DNA from: Bacteroidaceae bacterium
GTDB taxonomy: Bacteria; Bacteroidota; Bacteroidia; Bacteroidales; Bacteroidaceae
Direction of reading: 5' to 3'
Length of the DNA: 60,771 bases
Assembly (NCBI GenBank): GCA_017940605.1
Contig: JAGAYF010000021.1
Location: forward strand, 1-60,771
Shown: positions 1 through 8,286 of the stretch, piece after piece
Layout: every line of letters starts with the position of its first letter
Position numbering within the stretch: the stretch's first letter is position 1
Made by a program: the position numbers and the translations under genes
The notes under the pieces: model-generated
What the model was told of the DNA's origin: nothing
The model's database searches: none
The model's input: only the letters and a program-made list of their open reading frames with translations

Positions 1-137
1 ACCTCAAGTCGCTTTATGGGGTAAGGGGATTTTGTGTCTGCGACATTTCTGTTGTGCAAGAAATATGTACAATAAAATGAATTTTGTCGCTTTGCAAGCA
101 AAATCCCACTAAACCCTATAGGTTGCGGATTTGAGGT
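1..137. repeat. Long imperfect inverted repeat downstream of the SUMF1-like genes
   Basis: The two arms of this stretch are recognisably reverse complements. ACCTCAA at 1-7 pairs with TTGAGGT at 131-137, TATGGGGT near 15-22 pairs with ACCCTATA at 113-120 with one mismatch, GGGATTTTG at 26-34 pairs with CAAAATCCC at 99-107, and GCGAC at 40-44 pairs with GTCGC at 86-90. The loop is about 40 bases. It lies just past the stop codon of the minus-strand lipoprotein gene, so its transcript would fold into a long bulged hairpin. It could be a 3' end structure or a small non-autonomous element. The window edge may cut it. Confidence 0.45.
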
Positions 138-155
138 TTATGTTGTTTGTGTTGG

Positions 156-1511
156 TTACATGGCCAGTCGCAGTCCTATAGAACTGCTCTTTGAGGTTTG
201 CTTGACGCCCGCGCGGCGGGTAATGCGGCAGTTGTATTCCACTCTGATATCGCTTCCTGCGGGAATTTCCTTGAGGAATATGTCTGTGTAGGAAGAACCG
301 CGTATAATGCGGTATGTGTTTTTGGCTTGTTCGCAGACGGGGTCGGTTGCCCCGCGGGTCAGGCTGTACGTGTCCTGTGCATAATTGTCTTGACACCATT
401 CCGCTACGTTTCCCGTCATGTCGTACAGCCCCAGTTCGTTGCAGGATTTCTGCTTGCCCTCTTGCGTGAGATATGCGTAGCTGGGCACGAGGGTCGTGTC
501 CCTGCTGTCCGTCTCGCTGTCATAGGTAATATTCAGCGAGTTGAAGCGAATGTATGAATTGTCGCCGTACCAACCGACGAAGTCCAGGTCATCCGAGCCT
601 GCATACAGGTGTCCCTCGCTCTTGTTGCCGCCCTTGGCTGCATACTCCCACTCCGCTTCCGTCGGCAGGCGGAAGGCGTAGCCTGTTATCTCGTTCAGGC
701 GCGCAATGAACGCCTGGCAGTCCTCCCAGCTGACGCTTTCGACGGGATAGTAGGGGTAGATGCGTGTGTTTTGCAGTTGTCCGAAAGGTCCTGCTTGAGA
801 TTTCAAATAGATATGATAGGCAGGGTTGTTCCCCATCACGGCTTTCCAAAACTCCTGGGTGACTTCGGCCTCGCCGATGAGGAAATCGGAGACGGTTACG
901 CTGTGCCGTGGCTGCTCATCCGCGGGATAGTAGCCCGTCCAGCAGTAATTTCCTATGTTGGGGTAGAAATATTCCTCGGGATGCTCGTCAACGCCCATCT
1001 CAAACTGCCCTCCGTCCATCTTGGCCATGTTGAACGTCACGCCTTTCACGGTAAAGGTTGTGTTTCCGCTGGGGCGCGCTTTCCTTGCTGGGTTTATGAC
1101 GTGGATATCCTCGGTCAGCGTGCGCGTGTGGTCGTCGATTTTCACCGTTACGCGCAACTGTGTGCTCTTTTTCTCGTACAGCGACGTGCTAATGCGCCCA
1201 ACGACGAACACTGAGTCGCCCGACGTGGATTTCCCTACCGCGGCGGCCGTCGCAATCGCCGGATCGTCGGTACTCCACTCGGCAACGGTGTAGTAATAGG
1301 CATGGATTCCCGTTCCCACAAAGACGCGAACTGTCGTATTCGAGGCATACTCAACGGTCAGGCTGTCCCCGGCATAAATATACCTCGCATGGTTGAAATA
1401 TGGGGGCTCATCGTCATTTCCGCTGCTGTCGGAACAGCCGCCGAAAAGGGTGATGATGCACATCAATAGGACAATGTGGCTGCCCATGCAGCCCATGCAC
1501 CGCGCTTTCAT
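156..1511 (-). CDS. SUMF1/FGE-fold lipoprotein, copy 1 (non-catalytic type)
   Basis: 451 residues. A hydrophobic leader ends in the lipobox LFGGC (Cys about 26), so an outer-membrane lipoprotein is expected. Residues about 40-145 form an all-beta Ig-like region, and 150-451 form a formylglycine-generating-enzyme (SUMF1) fold. The fold is recognised by GGQFEMGVDE, a VTQEFW segment, RLPTEAEWEYA, GLYDMTGNVAEWCQD, RIIRGSS and the terminal IGLRLAM. The paired active-site cysteines of true formylglycine-generating enzymes, which fall between the RGGS and GFR motifs, are not present. Formylglycine synthesis is therefore unlikely, and a binding or structural role like other Bacteroidota SUMF1 lipoproteins is inferred. 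It lies 13 bases downstream of a paralogous gene, presumably in one transcript. The ATG at 1511 is used; a second in-frame ATG before the hydrophobic core is possible. Confidence 0.85.
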   Translation of the reverse strand: MKARCMGCMGSHIVLLMCIITLFGGCSDSSGNDDEPPYFNHARYIYAGDSLTVEYASNTTVRVFVGTGIHAYYYTVAEWSTDDPAIATAAAVGKSTSGDSVFVVGRISTSLYEKKSTQLRVTVKIDDHTRTLTEDIHVINPARKARPSGNTTFTVKGVTFNMAKMDGGQFEMGVDEHPEEYFYPNIGNYCWTGYYPADEQPRHSVTVSDFLIGEAEVTQEFWKAVMGNNPAYHIYLKSQAGPFGQLQNTRIYPYYPVESVSWEDCQAFIARLNEITGYAFRLPTEAEWEYAAKGGNKSEGHLYAGSDDLDFVGWYGDNSYIRFNSLNITYDSETDSRDTTLVPSYAYLTQEGKQKSCNELGLYDMTGNVAEWCQDNYAQDTYSLTRGATDPVCEQAKNTYRIIRGSSYTDIFLKEIPAGSDIRVEYNCRITRRAGVKQTSKSSSIGLRLAM

Positions 1512-1524
1512 GGGAAATGAATTC

Positions 1525-2859
1525 CTACATGGCCAACCGCAGGCCGATGGTGTCGCTCTTTGAGGTCTGCTTCATGCTTCCGCGCCTTGTAATGCGCAGC
1601 TGGTAGTCAAGGTCGAGGTTTTTTTCCTTCCGTTCCTCAGTCTTGAAGTCCGATCCACGGACAACGCGGGTGCTGCCGCGTCCATCCAGGTACACGGGGT
1701 CTTTGGCGTTGTCGGTCGTCGAGTAGAAATTGGCGTTGTAGAGGTCCTGACACCATTCGGCCACGTTGCCGGTCATGTCATACAGGCCCAGTTCGTTGCT
1801 GCTCTTCTGTTTCACTTCCTGTGAAAAGCTTGCGGTCCTTGGGGTGGCGGTCGTGTCGCTTATGTTCGTCTCAGGATCGTAGCTGATGCGTAATTCCTTG
1901 TAGCTAAGGACGGTATTCTCGTAGCACCAGCCTATGTAGTCAACGTCGTCCGAGCCGGCGTACAGGTGTCCCTCGCTCTTGTTGCCGCCCTTGGCTGCAA
2001 ACTCCCACTCAGCCTCGCTGGGCAGGCGGAATGTGTAGCCAGTCAGCTCTTTCAGGCGTTCTATGAATTTCTGGCAGTCGTCCCAGCTGACCCTCTCCAC
2101 AGGCAGCTGCGGCGCCAGGCGCAGATTCCTCAGCTGTCCGTGGTTTCCCTGGTTGTCCACGAGGTTGACGTGCGATGCCGGGTTTTCTCCCATGACGGCC
2201 GTCCACAGTTCCTGCGTCACCTCGGTCTCTCCCATGAGGAAGTCCGACACGGTGACCGTGTGCTTGGGTTGCTCGTCGCTGGGGTAATGGCCCAGCCACA
2301 GGTAGCTGCCCAGGTCGGGGAAGAACACCTCTTCGGGATTTTCGTCAACGCCCATTTCAAATGTGCCGCCGGCCACCTTGACCATCTTCAGGCTGATGCC
2401 CTTGACGCTGATGGTCGTGCTGCCCTGCGGCTTGGCCTTGGGGGCGGGGTTGACCACGTAGATGTTCTCGGTCAGCGTGCGCGTGTCATCGCCGTTCTTG
2501 ACGGTGACGCGTATCTGCGTGCTTCTTTTTTCGTATAGCGATGTCTTGAGGTTGCCCACCACGAACACCGAGTCGCCCGACGTGCTTCTTCCGCCGGCTG
2601 CCACGGTGGCAATCAGGGGGTCGGCCGTAGTCCACTCGGCCGAGGTGTTGTAGTATTTCTGAATGCCCTTGCCCACAAAGACGCGTACGGCTACGCTCGA
2701 CGCGTACTCTACTTTCAGGCTGTCGCCTGGGTATACGTATTGGGCCTTGCCCAAAGTGCTGCCGTCCCCGTCGCCGTTGCTGTCGCTGGAACAGGAAGTG
2801 AACGTGCCGATGCCGATGAGCATCATGCACTGAACCAGAAAGAAGAATTTTTTCATCAT
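1525..2859 (-). CDS. SUMF1/FGE-fold lipoprotein, copy 2
   Basis: 444 residues, a tandem paralog of the downstream gene and collinear with it over the whole length. The leader ends in the lipobox TFTSC (Cys about 23), followed by a Ser/Asp/Gly-rich linker. The Ig-like region repeats the pattern GDSLKVEYASS found in the other copy. The SUMF1 fold carries GGTFEMGVDENPEE, VTQELW, RLPSEAEWEFA and GLYDMTGNVAEWCQD, and ends in IGLRLAM. As in copy 1 the catalytic cysteine pair is missing. Two adjacent ATG codons (2859 and 2856) can both start it. A -7 box lies 38 bases upstream, so this gene probably leads a two-gene operon. The ligand or function is not known; protein-protein or glycan binding at the outer membrane is inference. 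Confidence 0.85.
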   Translation of the reverse strand: MMKKFFFLVQCMMLIGIGTFTSCSSDSNGDGDGSTLGKAQYVYPGDSLKVEYASSVAVRVFVGKGIQKYYNTSAEWTTADPLIATVAAGGRSTSGDSVFVVGNLKTSLYEKRSTQIRVTVKNGDDTRTLTENIYVVNPAPKAKPQGSTTISVKGISLKMVKVAGGTFEMGVDENPEEVFFPDLGSYLWLGHYPSDEQPKHTVTVSDFLMGETEVTQELWTAVMGENPASHVNLVDNQGNHGQLRNLRLAPQLPVERVSWDDCQKFIERLKELTGYTFRLPSEAEWEFAAKGGNKSEGHLYAGSDDVDYIGWCYENTVLSYKELRISYDPETNISDTTATPRTASFSQEVKQKSSNELGLYDMTGNVAEWCQDLYNANFYSTTDNAKDPVYLDGRGSTRVVRGSDFKTEERKEKNLDLDYQLRITRRGSMKQTSKSDTIGLRLAM

Positions 2860-2896
2860 AGCTGTATGTTTACATTGTTATTATTGTCGGCCATTG

Positions 2897-2904
2897 CAAA
2901 ATTA
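2897..2904 (-). promoter_or_regulatory. Bacteroidota -7 box for the SUMF1 lipoprotein pair
   Basis: TAATTTTG on the minus strand matches the Bacteroidota -7 consensus TAnnTTTG and lies about 38 bases before the ATG at 2859. No convincing TTTG (-33) element was found at the expected distance. Confidence 0.6.
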
Positions 2905-3018
2905 GGGAAAATGTTTTGATAAAGAATGAATTTAAACCATTTTTTTCATTCCGTCCGCTGGGCTGCGGGCCGCAGGGGCGGCGTGAGCCTCAGCGTGTGC
3001 CGCGCAGGGGGAAAACCG

Positions 3019-3097
3019 AAAGGCGTAAAAGTGTGGCGAACAAGGCGTAAGCGCACGGTGGATGCGGCCTGAAAAATTTCATGCAAGGCGTAAAAAA
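3019..3097 (-). repeat. Phased intergenic array, copy 1
   Basis: Read on the minus strand this is T6-ACGCCTTG, then the marker unit ATTTTTCAGGCCGC, then TTACGCCTTG and TTTTACGCCTT. The unit starts are spaced 21, 22 and 22 bp, and the filler between cores is unrelated to that of other copies. It sits in the 383-base gap between rnr and the SUMF1-like pair. The same gap also holds the rnr terminator and the -7 box of the next gene; nothing else was seen there. Confidence 0.85.
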
Positions 3098-3178
3098 CGA
3101 GCTATGCAGGGACATTGGCCTTGGTGGAAACCCTGTTGGGAAGAAAAGAATGTTTCTGTGTGAAAAACAATGGATTGC

Positions 3179-3223
3179 AAAAACATTGCCAGCCCATGAG
3201 GCTGGGCTCGCGGGCTGGCAATG
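3179..3223 (-). terminator. Rho-independent terminator of the metG-rnr operon
   Basis: A 12-bp perfect stem, CATTGCCAGCCC at 3184-3195 against GGGCTGGCAATG at 3212-3223, is followed on the minus strand by TTTTTG. It begins about 20 bases after the rnr stop codon. Confidence 0.85.
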
Positions 3224-3242
3224 CGGCTGATGCATGGGGACG

Positions 3243-5489
3243 CTACTTCCTGCGGTTCGTGCCGTTGGGGCCGCTCGCGAGCTCGTAGTCCAGCTGGCGG
3301 CGCTCCAGGTTGGCATGGGCCACGCGCACCACGACGGGGTCACCTATGGAGTAGCGGCGATGGTGACGGCGGCCCACCAGGCAATAGTTGCGCTCGTCAA
3401 ACTCGTAGTAGTCGTCCATGAGGCTGTGCAGGCCCACCATGCCTTCGCACAGCGTTTCGTCTACCTCGACGTAGATGCCAAATTCGTTGACTCCCGAAAT
3501 CTTGCCCTTGAATTCCTCGCCCAGGTGGTCGGCCATGAATTCCACTTGCTTGTACTTGATGCTGGCCCTCTCGGCCGTGGCGGCCAGCTGCTCCATCTGG
3601 CTGCAGTGTTCGCACAGTTCCTCCAGCTTTTGCAGGTCGACGGCGCGGCCGCCCTCGTCATAGCGGGCCAGCAGCCTGTGCACCAGGTCGTCGGGGTAGC
3701 GGCGGATGGGCGATGTGAAGTGCGTGTAGTAGCGGAACATGAGGCCGTAGTGGCCTATGTTCTGCGTGCTGTACCGTGCCTTTTGCATGGACCGCAGGGC
3801 TACCTCCTGCACGACGTCTTTCTCCTTCTTGCCCTCCACGTCGGTGAGCAATTTGTTGAAACTCCTGGTCACCTCCTCCTTGCTTCCCGTGGTGCGCAGC
3901 TTGTATCCAAACTTGGCCACGAATGCCTGCAGCTTCTCCAGCTTCTCGGGGTCGGGCACGTCGTGTATACGGTATACGTAGGGCTTGGCCTTGGTCTTCT
4001 GCGTGTTCACCTTGCCTATCTTTTCCGCCACGTAGCGGTTGGCCAGCAGCATCCATTCCTCCACCAGCTTGTTGGCATCCTTGGCCACCTTGACATAGGT
4101 GCCCGTGGGGTGTCCCTTGTCATCGAGGATGAAGCGCACCTCGGGGCGGTCAAATGCGATGGCTCCCGATGCGAATCGCTTGGCCCTCAGTTTTTTTGCC
4201 AGGCGGTTTAAGGTGATCAGCTCGGTGGCAAACTCGCCTGCCGGCGTGCCGTCGGCGTTGGGGGCTACGCGCGCGGGGTGCTCGCCCGGGGCCGAGAGGT
4301 CCTCAGGCGACGCCTCGCCGTTCTGCTCCAGTATGGCCTGGGCTTCCTCGTAGGTGAAGCGGCGGTCGCTGTGAATGACGGTGCGTCCCTCGTGCCAGCT
4401 CTTCACTTCGCCCTTTTCGTCTATCAGAAAGATGGCGCTGTAGGTCAGCTTGTCCTCGTTGGGGCGCAGCGAGCAGAGGTAGTTGCACAGGCGCTCGGGC
4501 AGCATGGGGATGGTGCGGTCCACCAGGTACACGCTCGTGCTGCGCTGGCGGGCTTCGCGGTCAATGATGCTCCCTTCCTTGACATAGTGGGTCACGTCGG
4601 CAATGTGCACGCCCACTTCCCACAGTCCGTCGCCGGCGGGGCGTATGGAAAGCGCGTCATCGAAGTCCTTGGCGTCGGCGGGGTCGATGGTGAACGTCGT
4701 TACCTGGCGCAGGTCCTCGCGGCGGGCTATCTCGTCGGGCGTTATGTCGTCGGGCATTTCGTCGGCAGCCTTTTCGGCGGCCTTTGGGTAGGAGTAGGGC
4801 AGCCCGTATTCGGCCAGGATGGCGTGCATCTCGGTGTTGTTGTCGCCGGTGCGGCCCAGGATGTCAATGACCTGGCCTTCGGGGTTCTTCATGTCCTCGG
4901 GCCACGACACGATCTTGACGAGGGCCTTGTCGCCGTCCTTGCCGCCCTTGAGCTTCCGCTTGGGTATGAAGATGTCGGCGGCCAGGGTGCGGTCGTTGGT
5001 GAGCAGGAATGCAAAGTCGCGCGTGACCTTGAGCGTTCCCACGAAGTTCTTGTCGGCGCGGTGGATGATTTCAATGATTTCGGCCTCGCGCGTGTGGTTG
5101 CGCCTGCGGGCCAGGAAGACTGCCTTGACGCGGTCGCCGTCAAGGGCGTGGTGGGCATTGCGCTCCATGACCAGGATGCTCTGTTCCTCGCCGTCGGGCA
5201 GGAACGAGTTGCGTCCGTTGCGCTTGCGGCTGAACACGCCCTCCATGACTTGGTTGCGCGTGTTCAGGCGGTACTTGTAGTTGCGCGTTGCGCAGATGAA
5301 GTCGTCGGCGCGCAGGTCGGCCAGCACATCCGTGCAGAGCAACTTGAGCGGATGGTTCTTCAGTTTGAGGATTTTGGACAGTTCGGGCAGTCCGTACTCT
5401 GTTTCGGGATTGTTTTGGAACAAGTCCTTGAGCATTTGTTCCAGTTGACGCTTGTTCTTGCGCCCGATGTTCTTAGCTACATTGTCCAT
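3243..5489 (-). CDS. rnr: Ribonuclease R (3'-5' exoribonuclease)
   Basis: 748 residues, close to the usual Bacteroidota length and a little shorter than the E. coli enzyme. The order is an N-terminal winged-helix-like region (about 10-75), two cold-shock/OB regions (about 80-240), the RNB catalytic domain (about 260-585), and a C-terminal S1 domain (about 650-735) with a short basic tail. The magnesium-binding signature DPADAKDFDDA is at about residues 269-279. RNase R degrades structured RNA processively in the cytoplasm and takes part in mRNA and rRNA turnover. It is the last gene of an apparent operon with lolE, rbfA, DUF5009 and metG, 19 bases after the permease gene, and is followed by a strong terminator. 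Confidence 0.97.
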   Translation of the reverse strand: MDNVAKNIGRKNKRQLEQMLKDLFQNNPETEYGLPELSKILKLKNHPLKLLCTDVLADLRADDFICATRNYKYRLNTRNQVMEGVFSRKRNGRNSFLPDGEEQSILVMERNAHHALDGDRVKAVFLARRRNHTREAEIIEIIHRADKNFVGTLKVTRDFAFLLTNDRTLAADIFIPKRKLKGGKDGDKALVKIVSWPEDMKNPEGQVIDILGRTGDNNTEMHAILAEYGLPYSYPKAAEKAADEMPDDITPDEIARREDLRQVTTFTIDPADAKDFDDALSIRPAGDGLWEVGVHIADVTHYVKEGSIIDREARQRSTSVYLVDRTIPMLPERLCNYLCSLRPNEDKLTYSAIFLIDEKGEVKSWHEGRTVIHSDRRFTYEEAQAILEQNGEASPEDLSAPGEHPARVAPNADGTPAGEFATELITLNRLAKKLRAKRFASGAIAFDRPEVRFILDDKGHPTGTYVKVAKDANKLVEEWMLLANRYVAEKIGKVNTQKTKAKPYVYRIHDVPDPEKLEKLQAFVAKFGYKLRTTGSKEEVTRSFNKLLTDVEGKKEKDVVQEVALRSMQKARYSTQNIGHYGLMFRYYTHFTSPIRRYPDDLVHRLLARYDEGGRAVDLQKLEELCEHCSQMEQLAATAERASIKYKQVEFMADHLGEEFKGKISGVNEFGIYVEVDETLCEGMVGLHSLMDDYYEFDERNYCLVGRRHHRRYSIGDPVVVRVAHANLERRQLDYELASGPNGTNRRK

Positions 5490-5508
5490 GTTGATGGTTT
5501 AAGTGGGT

Positions 5509-6744
5509 TTATTCTTTGTTGAGCAGCCGGCGGCTCAGGTATTTCACGGGATACCACGACGCTATGAATGAAACGGCGATGACTGCCCCCAGGATGAGCA
5601 CCAAGTCGAGCGCATGGACGCTCACGGGGTAGGCATCGACGATGAATGTGCCGGCTTCCTGGCCCAGTCGCAGCAGGCCAAACTGCTGCTGTGCCCAGCA
5701 CAGCAGTAATCCTATGATGAGGCCGATGACTGCGCCCGCAACGGAAATCATGCGCCCCTCGGTGACAAATATTTGGCGGATGGTCAGGTCGTTTGCCCCC
5801 AGGTCGCGCAACGTTCCAATGTCTTGGCGCTTGTCAATGATGAGCATGGAGAGCGATGCCACGATGTTGAAGCTGGCAATGAAGAGAATGAAGATGAGAA
5901 AGATGAACGCCATGAGCTTTTCCACCTTCATGATGCGGAAAATGTCTTCCTGCTGCTCATATCTGTCCAGAATCTTGTACTTTGGGCCGGCCAGGGCGCG
6001 CAATTCCCTTTTTGCCTTTTCAATGTCTGCGCCCGATTTCAGCTTGATGGCCAGTGACGAGATTTCGCCTGGCTTTTCAAAAATCTTTTGGGCGAAGCCG
6101 AGGGCGCACAGCACGTACTCGCTGTCATATTGTTTTTGGTTGACGTTGAATACGCTGCCCGACGAGTTCAATTCGTCTTGGTTGAAACTCTGGGTCGGGT
6201 CCATCAGGTTGACACGCTCGCCGGGGCGGGGCGCATAAATCTCCAAGGGATTGACAAAGTCGGTTGTCAGGTTGAGCATCAGGGCCAAGCGGATGCCGGG
6301 GATGGCGTAGTTCAGCACGTCGGCGTGCAAGATGAATGTTCCGTTGCCGTATAGGATTTTTTCTACGTCGGTGCATTCACCAAAGTTGTCTTCCACACCC
6401 TTCAGTACGATCATGGCCTGCCTTCCGTCGTAGCGCGCCAAGGCGCGGTTCTGCAAACTGCCGCTGGCCACGGCAACGTCCTTGTATTGACGCACGGCCT
6501 TGACCGCCGACGCGTTTTCGCTGAATGTCTGTCCCTCGGCGGGCAGCATTTCCAGCTCGGGGTCGAAAGCTGTAAAGAGCGAAGCCACCAAATCGTGGAA
6601 TCCGTTGAAGACGGAAAGCACGCACACCAAGGCTGTCGTGGCCAACGCCACGCCTAGCAGGGATATCATTGAAATGATGTTGATGGCGTGGTGGCTTTTC
6701 TTGGAGAAGAGGTAGCGGCGCGCAACGTAGAAAGGAAAGTTCAC
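5509..6744 (-). CDS. LolC/LolE-family ABC transporter permease
   Basis: 411 residues starting at a GTG codon. The N-terminus MNFPFYVARRYLFSKKS is the usual start of this family, and no better ATG exists, so GTG is accepted. There is one membrane helix at about residues 20-50, then a large periplasmic MacB-like domain (about 50-265), then three membrane helices of the FtsX type. This is the topology of permeases that hand lipoproteins to the periplasmic carrier LolA. The ATPase partner is not in the window. The gene follows rbfA by 15 bases, an arrangement common in Bacteroidales. The assignment to lipoprotein release rather than another FtsX-type export is by family resemblance only. Confidence 0.88.
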   Translation of the reverse strand: MNFPFYVARRYLFSKKSHHAINIISMISLLGVALATTALVCVLSVFNGFHDLVASLFTAFDPELEMLPAEGQTFSENASAVKAVRQYKDVAVASGSLQNRALARYDGRQAMIVLKGVEDNFGECTDVEKILYGNGTFILHADVLNYAIPGIRLALMLNLTTDFVNPLEIYAPRPGERVNLMDPTQSFNQDELNSSGSVFNVNQKQYDSEYVLCALGFAQKIFEKPGEISSLAIKLKSGADIEKAKRELRALAGPKYKILDRYEQQEDIFRIMKVEKLMAFIFLIFILFIASFNIVASLSMLIIDKRQDIGTLRDLGANDLTIRQIFVTEGRMISVAGAVIGLIIGLLLCWAQQQFGLLRLGQEAGTFIVDAYPVSVHALDLVLILGAVIAVSFIASWYPVKYLSRRLLNKE

Positions 6745-6759
6745 GGCTTGGCTGCGGTT

Positions 6760-7095
6760 CTATTTTTTCAGTAATTCGTCTATGTGCTGCATGTAGTCCA
6801 ATGTCCCGTCCTTGAAGAAACGCAGCTCGGGAATGATGCGCAGCTGATGGCGCAGGCGCTGCCCAAGGTCGTAACGGATGGTGCGCACGTTGGCGGTGAG
6901 ATTGTTTACTATCTCGTCGGCGCGCTCTGATGGGAACACGCTGATGTATGCCGTGCAGTAGCTCAGGTCGGGCGATACACGGCACTCGCTTACCGAGAGA
7001 ATGACGCCGTGCGTCTTGCGCGTCTCGTCCAGGAACAGGTTGCTCAGTTCCTTTTGGATGAGTCTTGCTATTTTGTTCTGTCGAGTGGATTCCAT
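6760..7095 (-). CDS. rbfA: Ribosome-binding factor A
   Basis: 111 residues, the normal size of RbfA, a single KH-like domain protein that binds the 30S subunit during late 16S rRNA maturation and cold adaptation. Recognisable family features are the N-terminal RQNKIARLIQKELSN helix, a central VSECRVSPDLSYCTAYISV strand segment, and the ELRFFKDGTLDYMQHIDELL end. It lies between the DUF5009 membrane protein gene and the LolE-like permease in the metG-rnr operon, with 36 and 15 bases of spacing. Confidence 0.95.
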   Translation of the reverse strand: MESTRQNKIARLIQKELSNLFLDETRKTHGVILSVSECRVSPDLSYCTAYISVFPSERADEIVNNLTANVRTIRYDLGQRLRHQLRIIPELRFFKDGTLDYMQHIDELLKK

Positions 7096-7131
7096 TTTCT
7101 TGAAAGGCTGTTTGTGTTGTTTGTTGTGGTG

Positions 7132-8262
7132 TCAGATTCGTATGAATATCTTGTTTTTATACATGGTGAGCAGTAAGAGAAATATGATGCCGACATTGCC
7201 TAATTGGATAAGGACTGGATAGAAGTTTCCCGTGTATTGCTCAAAACCGTGGAGCAACGAAGTGCTTACGCTGGAGAAACTGACCAGGCTGGAAACGACA
7301 TAGGCTGTGATGCTGTTCATTCCGTACGCCTTGAGGAAGCCTAAGTTTCCGTGGTGTCCCTTGTAGTCTATCCAATAATAGAATAAACACAACAGCAAAA
7401 AGCAGTATCCGCTGCTGACAAGCACCATCGAACTGGTCCATATGTGTTTTATTACGGGGTGTACAAGGTGCATCGTCCAGCCGCAGGCTACCATTCCGAT
7501 GCCAGTGCCCAAGAGCAGCAGTATCTTTTTCCTTTGCGGCCAGCCGCCCTTGAGTATTTCACCTGCAAGGACTCCTGTCAGGACTGTCACAACAAAATTT
7601 ACACTGCTGAGAATCCAAGTGTATGTATAGCTGTCGCTAATGATGACTGCTCCGTCTACGACGTTGGCTGTGTCGCGAAAGCGGCCCAGCAGCAGGGCAT
7701 CAATACCTTCTGCCAAGTTTCCGCGCGGCGTGTAATCGCCGCCGCCGTAGCCGCCTACTGAAATCAGTTCCATGGCGGCCCAAAAAAGCAGTAGGAGTGC
7801 AGCGGCAATGCCTATCTGTGCCTTCCATTGCATATGCAGGAAGATGATGGCACTGAATATGTAGCCCACGGCGATGGCCTGCAGCGTATTGGTGTAAAGG
7901 TATATGCGATGTGGGTCAAGCGAGAGCAGGTTGCCCTGCACGGCCATGCCTAATATCCAAAGCAATACGACGCGGCGCAGCAAGCGCTCAAATAATTTTT
8001 TCCGATGGCCGTCTCCGTTGCGGTATTTCCCGAGCGAATAGGGTATGGTGACGCCTGCCATGAACATGAACAGGGGCATGACCAAGTCCCAGGGAGAGAA
8101 GCCCTCCCATTCCTTGTGGGTAAATACGGGCATGATGGCATCAAACCATGGGGTGTCAATGGCGGCTCCAAGTTTGTGAATGATCCGTCCGACAACGACC
8201 AGACAGAACAAGTCGAAACCGCGCAGCGCATCCAGTGACTCCAGTCTTTTTCCCATGCCCAT
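7132..8262 (-). CDS. DUF5009 / HGSNAT-like multispanning membrane protein
   Basis: 376 residues with about ten hydrophobic segments. The N-terminus RLESLDALRGFDLF and the following PLFMFMAGVTIPYSLGKY segment are typical of the COG4299 family, related to heparan-alpha-glucosaminide N-acetyltransferase. Members are thought to transfer acetyl groups across the inner membrane onto sugars, but the substrate of bacterial versions is not established. It is cotranscribed with metG upstream (24 bases) and rbfA downstream (36 bases); a functional link to translation is not implied. A second in-frame ATG at 8256 is equally plausible as the start. Confidence 0.85.
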   Translation of the reverse strand: MGMGKRLESLDALRGFDLFCLVVVGRIIHKLGAAIDTPWFDAIMPVFTHKEWEGFSPWDLVMPLFMFMAGVTIPYSLGKYRNGDGHRKKLFERLLRRVVLLWILGMAVQGNLLSLDPHRIYLYTNTLQAIAVGYIFSAIIFLHMQWKAQIGIAAALLLLFWAAMELISVGGYGGGDYTPRGNLAEGIDALLLGRFRDTANVVDGAVIISDSYTYTWILSSVNFVVTVLTGVLAGEILKGGWPQRKKILLLLGTGIGMVACGWTMHLVHPVIKHIWTSSMVLVSSGYCFLLLCLFYYWIDYKGHHGNLGFLKAYGMNSITAYVVSSLVSFSSVSTSLLHGFEQYTGNFYPVLIQLGNVGIIFLLLLTMYKNKIFIRI

Positions 8263-8286
8263 CCCTTTTCGTATTTCTGTTTGGGT

